From Hippasteria phrygiana (Eukaryota > Echinodermata > Asteroidea > Valvatida > Goniasteridae), in assembly GCA_037893225.1 (NCBI GenBank), contig JAZGUH010000196.1, forward strand, positions 248,001 through 312,000: a DNA stretch of 64,000 nt, in the 5' to 3' direction. The notes under the pieces were generated by a model, which was not told the DNA's origin, made no database searches, and worked only from the letters and a program-made list of their open reading frames with translations. Below are positions 10,744 to 22,700 of this stretch, in pieces (within the stretch, counting starts at the first letter, position 1; each line of letters begins with the position of its first letter). A program made the translations under genes and the position numbers.

Positions 10744-13700
10744 CTGAATGAGGACAGTAAGAATGGACAAAATACGAATATCATTTCATGTTTAACTTTG
10801 AATAAATCTAGGGGTGAGATGAAAAATCTAGATCACCCCAGGGCAATTTGTAGACCCCAGAGTAGGGTCTATAGATTTTGTTTGGCCTACAGGCACCCCC
10901 TTAACTACGGTATTTTACGGGAGACGTCGGGGTGCCGCGGCGGTTATGGCAGCCAAGCGAACCGCTACAATGGATTGAAACTGCACAAACAGCGGCCAAT
11001 GGTGTCATCCGGCCTGGTGGCACTGTTTAATCCAACAATGGATTGAAACTGCACAAACGGCGGACAATTGCGTCATCCGGCCTGGTGGCACTGTTTTTTT
11101 TGCGCACATTTGCGGCATCCGTACGCAAGGGGTTAAAATACCCGTTTTTATTGATCCACTTTTACAGGTAAAAACACCTTGAGGATAACACCTCAGGAAT
11201 TCCAGATTTCAAAAGAGATTCTTCAAAAAATTCTGAAATCAATAAAAATCCTGACAAAAAAATCCTGAGATCAGGAAAAAGACCACCTGGCTGGTTGACA
11301 TATATAGGCGCATTCCTGTGTGTACTCAATCCATTCATGTTTCAACTATTGCTCCTGAATGAGAGTGTCATGAGTAGATGGAGCTTTTTCTGACAAAGCT
11401 TTCATTCACACAAAAGGGGGCTTCCAAGTGTGATGAATAGGACCACTATTCGGTGTGGTGCCTATTTGCGATTAGACTTGGCTGCACAGCCCGTTCTAGG
11501 CATACGTCGACAAGTCAGACACAAGGGGTTAAGTTACTGTTTTGTGAAATCTGCAGCCGACAGATATTTGCCACTCATCCCCACCCCCCAAAAAAACTCT
11601 AACAACAAAAACAAAATCATACAATAATCATCGATCAGCAGTAGCAGGCTGGAGGTCCTGGGTTCGAGTCCCACCCGAGTAAGCCTGTAATTTTTTTCAC
11701 ACAGGCTCTCAGAAAGCACCGAGCAAGCAATGCTTCATACACTACGTCAGGAAAAAGGTAAAAATCTGTCTTCTAATTCACGTCATCCCCAACGCAAATT
11801 CCATCTCACCAACAGTAGGTTTTGCATAACTTGTCATTTCCCAATCCACCCAATAGGTTTGTTTAAATGGTTACAGAGGAGAAAGAGTCTTTACCTCTCC
11901 CCCACCACCCCACCACCCCACCACCCCACCACCCCACCACCCCACCACCCCACCACCCCACCACCCCACCACCCCACCACCCCACCACCCCACCACCCCA
12001 CCACCCCACCACCCCACCACCCCACCACCCCACCACCCCACCACCCCACCACCCCACCACCCCACCACCCCACCACCCCACCACCCCACCACCCCACCAC
12101 CCCACCACCCCACCACCCCACCACCCCACCACCCCACCACCCCACCACCCCACCACCCCACCACCCCACCACCCCCCTCCTGTAGAAGCCTATTGCTGAT
12201 TTACGGGATGGCCGAAAACCCGCGAAAAAAACCCTTTCAGGGTGAAAAACAAGGGGAAATTCCCATCCGGCTCCAAAGTAGAAATAATCCCTTTACCCGA
12301 CTGTTGGGGTGCCTGGGTGGTTCCTTGACTGGCAACATGGCACTCAGAGCAGTTGTTACCATCTCTTCCCCACCTCTGCCGTCCCCACTTTGTACCAGGT
12401 GTGAGATGGGGACTCTGTGGCCGTTGCGACTCGCCAGTTTGGCCGCCATCTTCTGCTTGTGAGTGGCATGATACCTCCTAGTTCAGAAGAGAAATATTTT
12501 AATTCCAACATCTCCATTTCTTAAAAGGGCATTTTGAAAACCCTCACAAAGATAGAGCTTGTTGGAACTGCAAGCCTTTGGTGGAAAGTAGTAAGTCAAG
12601 GCTGATTTGGAAGTCAATGCTGTCACAAGAGACTAAGTGACTTAAGTTCCTGTAGGATGGAACATAGTGATTTTTTATCATTGTAGGCTTGTATTCACAC
12701 ACACAATGATCACTAGTCTACAAGCTTAATCCGGGACTAACTTGGTCATGGACAGTTCTGACTAATCTTGGGTAGATACCACGTTCTCAGTAATTCATGA
12801 TCTGATCTGGGCGAGTGACCTATCATTTGAAAGAGAAGATTTATTCTTAGCCAATATAACGATACTAATTTGGTGACATTAGTTTGATATACATGTGATA
12901 TATTTGGGGTTTGATTCCGGTAAACTTTTTACTCGCATTGTAAACTCGGATTTTACATAACTAGTTTAAGTCAGAAGGTGGAATTTTTTTTGTGTGTCGG
13001 GGATGATGTAATTTAGAACAGAGATATTTTCTCTGCCCGAGTAAGCCTGTAAATTTTTTCCACACAGGCTCTTGGAAAGCACCGAGTATACAGTGCTTCA
13101 TACATACGTTGGGACAGGGCAAAAGAAAATATCTCTGTTCTAATTAACTAGTTTAAGTTACCTGGATTAATAGGTTACAGTGAACTTACTTATATCGGAT
13201 GAATGCCATCATTGTGCAAAGGAGAATGCAGACTGTGCCCAGTACAATTCCAATGAAGAGTCCCTTCTCCATGTCGCTGGGTTGGTCTGAATTGTTGCTA
13301 GTATCTACATTGCCCGAGAAGATGGACAGTTAAAAAGAGCTGGGCCAATTTCATATAACTGCTAAGCACAAAGTGTTTCGCTTACAAAAACAGGTGACCA
13401 GCCACAGATGCACGCGATGTATACTACTTGCGACTGGTTCCCAGTTGATGTTTACTTAGCAAGGAAATTTGCTAAGCATATTTTGCTGTAAGCAGCTCTT
13501 TGAAATTGGAGCCTGGTGTTAGGCCCAATATCATGAGGCTGTTAACCAGAAATTAGTGCCTAGCAAATTTACATGCAGAGCGAAAGTGGGCTGTGAACCA
13601 GTCACAAGCACAACAAATCACACAGCATTTTAGTTGGTACCCTATTTCTGCTATTAACCCTCCTGGGGCCAATTTCATAAAGCTGTTAAGCACAACAATT

Positions 13701-16700
13701 TGCTTAGCATGAAAATGCTTCCTTGATAAAAACTGGATTACCAACTAGATTTCCATGTGTGGAATATTGCTTTTGACTGGCATTCAGCTGTTGCTTGCTT
13801 AGTATGAAAATTACATAGATTTTTGGCTGGTAACCTTTTCATTCTAAGCAAATTTGTGTGCTTAACAGCTTTATGAAATTGGCTTCTGTTCTCAGGGCCA
13901 AAATCGACCCAGCTGCTGTACAGATCAAAACCTATCAAATGACAGATTGAAACGCACACAAACTGTGAGAGTTGGTGTTAAGAGTTTTTGATAGGCTGTG
14001 ATAGTTATAAGTATAGGAGGGTTAAGCAATTTTTTGTGCTCAGTAGAATTATGTGCCGAGGAGCGACATGAAATTGGCACCATGGTTCTGCTGGAGTCAG
14101 AGTAATCACTCAAATATTAAGACTGCCCAACCCTTTTCTTTTTTTCAAATTATTTGATATTTTTCAAAGTGAAAGACTCTCCAAAATTTGTAAACTATAT
14201 TAAAAAATCTCCACTAATTGCCGAAAACAATACAACCTTGTCTGCAGGGTCTACTTACATCCTCATTAACCCCTTGTAGACGGACGACGGCCATAGCCGA
14301 TGTGTGAGGCAAGACACCTGGGCCCATTGTCGTGAATAGCCGCATTTTTGCTCAAACACAAATCATTCATTATTCAACTATATTGTTCTTGAATGGTAGT
14401 GTAATGAATAGATGGAACTTTTTCAAACAAAGCTTTCATTAACATGATTTTTCGCATTTACGCTCGGCTGCACAGTTCTTTCAGAGAGAGCCTGGCTTGG
14501 CTCCCCAGCATTCCATCAATAACGGCAGACTGCAAGGAGTTAAACACCAAGTACTTGGGGCACGGTAATATGGCAGCTATTCGCATCAGTAGTATACAGC
14601 TGTATATTGATACATTGCCAGTCCAGGTTATTAACATACATCTATGCTGTCATCCCTCACCACCAAAAATTAAAATCTTTAGAAGACTGACCTGGTCTGG
14701 CTGGTAGGTTGGTTTCCCGCAGTGTCTTGACCTCGATCACCGTGGAAGGCTGGCCCTCGCCGACCGACGTGCAAGCACGCAGGAAGAAGTAATACGTGGT
14801 GTCACAAGTCAGGTTCCTAATGGTTGACGAGGTGTCTGTGCCTAGTGTGGGAAAAGAGACGGGTTACCAGACCCTGAAGAAGCCAAGAGGCTCCGCCTCC
14901 AAAATACGCCATCTGACTCCATTCGTCCTTTGCTTGCGTTCACCATATCAGGACAAAAGTGAGGCTATGAGCAAGTTCGGTTGGGCGACTAGATGGACTA
15001 GACTTAACCATAGTCGATCTAGATGTCACTCGAACGCTGCGCGGTTTGACTAGCTAGTCCAACTGGATCAACCTAGCCCCGGACCACAGTTTCTCTAGTC
15101 AAATTCGCGAGTTACGTCACGGTTTCAAGATGGAGGATAGGTAAACTGGGCAAGTTTTGCAAGTTTTGTCCAATGATAACTCTTTGCAATGAGATAATGA
15201 ATTATTTATTGCACTAAGTTAAGTAGAGAAAGAAACAGAAATAAATAATAGAAAATTAAAAATTATGTGAAAACATTTGCTTCGCTAACAACTAGCAGAC
15301 GACATTCTTTGCAGTTTGTTGTTGCTAAACGATAACTAGATTTGATGTAGTCAATCGACTAGACGCGTTCGAGTGAAAAACAGACCACGCATGCATGTTT
15401 AAATCCCAAAATGACAAAAGGGACTAGGTCAGCAGCACCCAAACTTGCTCTCAGCTTGCAAAACAAAAACTTGTTCACATCATTACTACGCAGCAGAGAT
15501 GTAGTCGAGTCCAACACAAGTCCCTGCAAGTCCCTGCAAGTCCCTGCAAGTCCCTGCAAGTCCCTGCAAGTCCACCACAAGCCCTCCAGTCCTAATCCCA
15601 ATCACAAGCATTTAATTTGTACGGCATTGCTAAAAAAAATGACCAAGAATACTATTTTTTACTAAAAGAAACGGTTCAAAATTGCAAAACATAGGATCAT
15701 CAGAATGAAAAGAAGACTGTTTCAGGTTGCAGAGGTCGTTTTGAAATGATAAAAACAATTTAAGGACCAAAAAAATCTTCCAGATTGTTTCACCAAAAAT
15801 CCTGCAAAAAAAGAGGAAAAGTCCAGAGAAATCTCTACCCGGGCTGAAGTCTTCTAGTGCAGGGTCTCTTTCAACTAAACCATGCAAAGGGTCAATCCCT
15901 GAAGTCTTCTAGTGCAGGGTCTCTTTCAACTAAACCATGCAAAGGGTCAATTTAGGGGTTCCGTGTCCAACATCGCCTTCTCGCAGCCAATGTGGCAACG
16001 ATCCCACTCAGTTCAACATTTATTTCCATATTCAATACGAGGAGCCCAATGAAACGCATAATTTATGAAACATAAAATATTTAAGTTGACCAAATAAAAC
16101 ACATTGTGGTCCCCTCTGCCTTCATCTGGTTTTTTGTCATTTAGCCTACGAGAAAAAATCTGCTAGGACCTTCCTATTAAACTGCTATCAATAAGCCAGT
16201 TCGGTATTTCAACTGCGCATGCGCACAATGACATTTTATCCCGAATGACCCGCGTGATCTAACGTGCGTGTGTGAACGCAAAAGGTGGTCGCACAACGCG
16301 CACGTGTTATTTCAATCAGAATGGCCGTTTGCGTAACATGGCGTGACATTATGTCAGCAATTTATCCCCAATAACCTTTGAAATAACCTCCAAAAAAGGT
16401 AATTCCTCTGGGGTGAAGTCTGCTAGGCACCATCCATGTTTGTGCATAAACTTAAAGGTAATATACAACATGTAATTTTCAGAAATGGACGGATGTGGGG
16501 GTTAGTATTTTATAGCAAATATTATTGCAATGACCTGTTGAAAGTTTTATGTTCATAGATGCTGGAAAAACCAAGAAAAAAATGCTGTTCTTGCAGTCTG
16601 GCTCCGGGAATACTTCAATTGAAACCGAACAATTTATAGACACTGGGAATTTTCAAGTCAGGGAACCCGACTAGCTAGCTAGCACCCCTTCATGATTCTT

Positions 16701-19700
16701 GAGATTGTTATTTACCAACTGTCAAGTAAGGTCGTTCATAATAATTTGGAAGTTCTTTTTGTTATGTTAGCAAGTGTTGTATTACCTTTAACCCTAACTA
16801 CCCCAAGCCTTACAAACTCCAACAGCAGGTTTTGTCAAGTTTTGATTGGTTCAGTACTGCAGGGCCTTGGCACCATTACTTTACATGGAGCTATGATGCC
16901 CCAATTTGGTCCAAAGAATGTGCCATAGGTATACTGCAGTGTTGGATCTTGACAGGTTGAGGAAGCCTTTTTATAGTAAAAATGCCTGGGGGGGTTAGGG
17001 TTAAAGAAAGTGTCTAGTAATTTAACATAGCTGTATGGATTCGTCAAACAATCCACAAGGGAAACTGACTAGGTAAATTTGAATACATTTTCAAAGTGAC
17101 AAAGAAACTGGCAGGAGCGGGATTCGAACCTGCAACCTCCAGGTTACCGTACAGGCGCTCTACCAACTGAGCTATCTTGCCCTATGTTGGCGGTCTCCCA
17201 AATTGTCAGTATCTTTGTTCGGGTGGGCGCTAGTCAGAAGTCATAAACCCAGAATGCCGTATAGCCAGGGATCACACCCAATTTTACGATACAACCTGGG
17301 AAACGACATTGTGGGGATCACTCAATGAGGATACGACTTTTTAACTTATCCACAAGGGAAACTGACTAGGTAAATTTGAATACATTTTCAAAGTGAACAA
17401 AGAAACTGGCAGGAGCTGTATGGAGTTATTCTACCTTTCTTGCGTGTCCTGTTCCAATGTGGCTCCTCTTGTTTCTCCTCTTGCTGTGTGTCTGGTACAT
17501 ACATGATGTTGTAAGACATAATCACTCCGTTTGGATTCAGTGGTGGACGCCAGGCAACACTGACAGTGTGGGCGTCTACTGGCTTGGCGCTAAAGTTCAG
17601 AGGGGCTGAGGGAACTACACGAGACAAAATAAAGAGATCCATATAGTTATATGTATTATTTGCTGAATATCCAGGCTGCAGAGTTGTGATAAAATGATTT
17701 GGGCAAAAAACATGTAAACATGACTACTGGAACAGGTCTCAAGTTTTGAAGAAATTTTTTTAAATTTTTGTTTTTAATTCGAAATTTATTTGTTTCACCT
17801 CATTATTCTTGGGGACAAATCTTACCATCTTCTTTGGTTCGGCAGTAGACCTCCTTGCTGTACGGACCCATGTCCTCTGGCACATCGACACGCACTTTCA
17901 ATACATAGGTGGTGAACGGTTTCAAGTTCTCCAACACAATGTGGGTTCTACAACAGACAAGAGAAGAAAAAAAAGTAGAGAGTACATTCAAAACAATTTC
18001 ACTCAAACTTTTTACATTGGTTTTATTCTGTAACCAACCACAGCACAATTGTACTTTCCCTAACGTCCGACCCAAGATCTTCATTTCATGTGTACCAGGA
18101 GCAGTTACCAAAGCAAAGAGTACATTCAATGATCAGAAACGATTATTTAATCCTTTCCTAACCAATGTCAAGTTTACTCGACAGGCCACAGCACCCCTGT
18201 TGCTTACCAATGTCAAGTTTACTCGACAGGCCACGGCACCCCTGTTGCTTACCAATGTAAAGTTTACTTGACAGGCCACAGCACCCCTGTTGCTTACCAA
18301 TGTAAAGTTTACTTGACAGGCCACAGCACCCCTGTTGCTTACCAATGTAAAGTTTACTCGACAGGCCACGGCACCCCTGTTGCTTACCAATGTAAAGTTT
18401 ACTTGACAGGCAACAGCACCTCTGTTGCTTACCAATGTAAAGTTTACTTGACAGGCCACGGCACCCCTGTTGCTTACCAATGTCAAGTTTACTCGACAGG
18501 CCACGGCACCCCTGTTGCTTACCAATGTCAAGTTTACTCGACAGGCCACAGCACCCCTGTTGCTTACCAATGTAAAGTTTACTTGACAGGCCACAGCACC
18601 CCTGTTGCTTACCAATGTCAAGTTTACTTGACAGGCCACGGCACCCCTGTCGCTTACCAATGTCAAGTTTACTTGACATGGAAACCACACACATAGAGCA
18701 TCCCAACAACAGATATGCTTACCATGTTTCAACAACCTGTAGTGTTCGTGTTTTTCACTGTCGCGTTTTTCACCTCACACGGAACGAGCTTTTTCAGATC
18801 TTTCTAATCATGCTTTCAGATTTATGCATGACCATTATATAATTTTAAGAACACCAACATAAGTTTCGCTCTACAGTTTTTTGTATGGAGTGCCATTTGT
18901 TCAAGTGATATCTAAGTTTCCCGTTTGATAAAGGTGGCCAGAGGAGGAAACAGCAGTCTTTTTTCTATTTTTAGCAGCTACGGCTTCATTTCTATATCAC
19001 GTAAAGCCGTTTCTGAAACGGCTGTTTTTGTCTACGGCTACAGCTATTCACCGTTGCATGCCAATGGCAAAAACCAAAGCCGTAGCCACAAATATCCAAT
19101 TCGGACCCGGCATAATTTTCATGGAACCAACTTCACGCATGACGCTTTCCTTTTCAATCAACTCTTAAAGGTGAAATCCCCGTATGAAATTACAACCATT
19201 CAGCAAGCCGTCAGCTGCTTTTTTTTTCTTCTTGAATATGGACGACGGCCATAGTTGCGGTTTGAAAAGACCCCCTGGTGTATATGCGCATTTCTGCACA
19301 TACTCAATCCATTCATGTTTCAACTATATTGTTTTTGAATGGGAATGTAATGAAGAGATGGAGCTTTTTAAAACAAAGCTTACACGGAAGGGGGGGGGGG
19401 GGGCTCCAAGTGCAATGAATAGGACCACTCTACTCAGTGTGGCGCCTATACGGTTTATGATTACGCTTGGTTGCACAGCTAGCCCCACATCAATAACAGC
19501 CAGACACAAGGGGTTGAGTGATTTCTGCTTGACTGAACAAAGAATGTGGTACTGGTTTCCACCCGTGTCATGGTGTCTGGTCACAGACTGTTCTCATGCC
19601 TGTCACAGCCTACCTGCTGACTACCTCGGTGACCATTTTCCACTTGGCTGCTTTCTGGCGGTAGCCAACCTTGTAATATTGGATATCAGTCTGGACGGGA

Positions 19701-22700
19701 TCCCAGTTCACCTGGATACTGGTGGAGGACAGAGCGAAGGCTCTTATATTTTCAGGGGGAAGATACACTGATCGCTCATCTTTTCAAGAAACAGAAACAA
19801 GAAAATAGTAGCAAGATTAAAGTTTAAGTACACACAGTGTTTCCTAAAAATTATCCTTCAAAACACATTTACTTTAATAGAAAAACCTGCTATTTAGTAT
19901 GGACTTGCACGTGCCCAGACTCATACAAACATCCACAATGTATTATGAGAACATTTCCGAATGAAATATGGAAAAATCCATACCGTAGGGACATGTATCA
20001 AACAGCTGAATTTTGTTTGGCAATTGTAACAACAGGTTGTAACATTTTTTGACAAACCTCAGACCTACAAAATAATCATGTAGTGCTTATACAATTACAC
20101 AGATGTCTAAACGAGCTTCACAATTATTATCCCTGTTATAGGCCATGAGATCAGATTTATGCAGCAGTCCGAGATCAGTGCAATCTTACTAGGGGTCAAT
20201 TTCACGGAACTGCTAAGCATGAAAATCTGCTAAGCATGAAATGTTTTCCTTGGTATTAAAAGATTACCAACCAAACGTTCATGTCATGCATACTGTGTGT
20301 GACTGGTATTCATCTGTTCTTTGCATGACATGAATGTCCACTAGAGTTTTGGCTGGTAACCTGTTTTTACTAAGCAAGACTTTTTTGTCCTAAGCAAATA
20401 TTTGAGCTTAGCAGCTCAATGACATGGGCCCTTATTCACTACAGGTACCCATTTATACTTCTTTATGGACAGAGGCAATTGCAGTCTTGCTAAAGAACAA
20501 AGCACCATGACCTCCGGTGGGGTTGAAATGCACATACCACCATACATGAGTTACACGTCATAAGGCTAAAAAAAAATTGTTGTGTTGCCCTCGGACAGGT
20601 AAAATTAGAAAAGAGGGTCAGTCGGTCGAAAAAATTTTTCTTTTGGCTCACCTAATACTAGTGGAAACGAGGTTGACAATAAAGTAAGCCCTGTAGACAA
20701 GGTTAAGCCATGCCATCATGTGACCGATTCGAAGAAGAAGCAAGTTGGTTGCTTTTCTCTTTCGGTTGTAAACATCGAGAGATATGACAGAGTTTTTGCC
20801 GATTTGATTTGACTCTTCCGCTACAACATATTTATACATGTTTAACCCTAACGGTCCCAAATCCTATTTTAATATGATTTTGCATGCACCCTAGGGGGTA
20901 AGGGTTAAAAGAGATTGAACTGGTTGTACGTACATAACATTTTCACATGCGCTGTCCTTTTTTTTTTTCTTGCCAGACCTCCCTAGACCCAACGTTTAGG
21001 TTTTTTTAGTTAGGCTACTCTTGACGCCTGAGTGGAGCTTTGACGAGCGCGACGGATCGAAGTCGTCTTCACACACACGCTCACCCGGGCGTGTTTAGGC
21101 CTAAACGTTGGATGAACCCCCTGGTTTCATTTTTTACATGAAAAAACGTATAAAGTAAAGAGGATACATGTACATCAAATACAAACACTTTTTAAGACAG
21201 AGAGGCCGAGTTGTTTTTATGTTTTTGAAAAAAAAAAAAAAAAAAGGCCACCCTGTATCTGTCGATTTTTACGTTCGGTCGGTCCGAGGGTAACACATTT
21301 TATTTTTGTAGGGGGGGGGGGGGGGGCCTAACCACTGGAACGATGCACTCTACAGGCTTGTACCCAAAATGGCCACATAACACCCCCCATACAGCCCAGC
21401 CTCTCACAGCAATACAATTACAGGAAACAGATTGTAAACCATCTGGGTAACACATGCCATACTAGAATGAATGACTCACTTGCAAGGCATAGTGAATAGT
21501 GGATTGACTCACCGTTTGAAGAAGGTATGGTGACTGTTTTAGTGGAAGCTGGCCCCATACCACACTCGTTGTACGGTATCAACTCGATCATGTACGTGCA
21601 GCCTGGCACTGAGTTAAACCACAAAACAATTATTATTATTATTATTACTATTATCATTTTTATCAATACTATTATGGAAGGTGTTCCACAGGCCTTCAAA
21701 ATCAGTATACATGTAGGAGCAAAATCCTACAAACCCTATAATGGAGGAGTTGGTACAGCACCCACAACATCTAAGGTTTGACTGCATAGGGTAGTAAAAT
21801 GGACTCCGTGGAACACCTCTAGGTAGTATGTAGTCTCAAACTGTGGTATTGGAGTTACAGCACTAAATCATGTTTTTCCATAGGAACGTGCAGTATATGC
21901 AGTATAATATTCATATTTTGAATAGGTAATTGATTGATTGATCTTTATCTTAATAAATTTGCTCAGTGGCCTGTATCAGTGTAAGTAAACATTTGTGGTT
22001 GCAGTCATTGGTGGATCCAGATGGGGAAAAAAACAGGCTTGTTTCCCTCCTCTGTAGCCTAAAAATGTGCACCGATATTGTACAGAACTTTTTTTCTGCC
22101 ATTTTGGCCACTGTACCCACATATCCTATAATATGATTTTGCACTGTAACTCAAGACTGATACCGCAATTTGTGAAAAACTGGTATCCCACCCCGGCAAG
22201 CTTTTCAACATTTTTACCAGTCCCCCCCAAAAGTTGGGATCACTTTTTTACAACTCCCCATCAAAAAATCATGCAATACACAGGGATCGAAATATCCACT
22301 AGACCACTGGACAGAGTCCAGTGATTTGAGCGTTGGTCTAGTGAACTCTTGACTCAACTAGTCCGGTGGTCTAGTGTTGTTTTTTTCCCATACACTGCGT
22401 GAAATGCTATCATTAAAGTAATTTTGTTCTAAATCTGGTGAACTGAAAAAGCCCCATAATTTCTGGAATGGCCATTTTTAGTTTTGAGGCAGGGAGTTTC
22501 AATCAAAACAACATTCCCAACCCCTCCCCCAACAAGGTCGGTAAAGGAAAACAAATGAAAACAGCACACTCATTCAAAACAATGTGTTCCTATTTTTACC
22601 ATTGGTCTTGTGAAATACCTTCTGGTCTATTAAAATTGTTGTGATACTACATGTAGCCCAGCTGTCTAGTAGATTTTTACCTGAAATTCGACCCCAGCAT

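Larger units (their letters stand above)
14960..17028. other. Intron between the two FN3-5 exons: repeats only
   Basis: Holds a CTAG-rich segment with a CACTCGAACGC/GCGTTCGAGTG inverted pair (about 15019 and 15366), CAAGTCCCTG decamers (15519-15570), a 57-bp tandem duplication (15843-15951) and the repeats listed separately. No exon was recognised. Confidence 0.5.

Noticed and set aside
11730..12199. Proline/histidine-rich or glycine/tryptophan-rich proteins
   Set aside because: Frames are open on both strands only because of the pure 8-bp minisatellite inside an intron.
18133..18735. 200-residue protein with 15-residue repeats on the minus strand
   Set aside because: It comes from the 45-bp minisatellite; several frames on both strands are equally open, and it lies between two well-supported exons of one domain.
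20842..20908. Interstitial telomeric repeat
   Set aside because: CCCTAAC and GTTAGGG occur once at each end as inverted termini next to TTAA, not as tandem hexamers.
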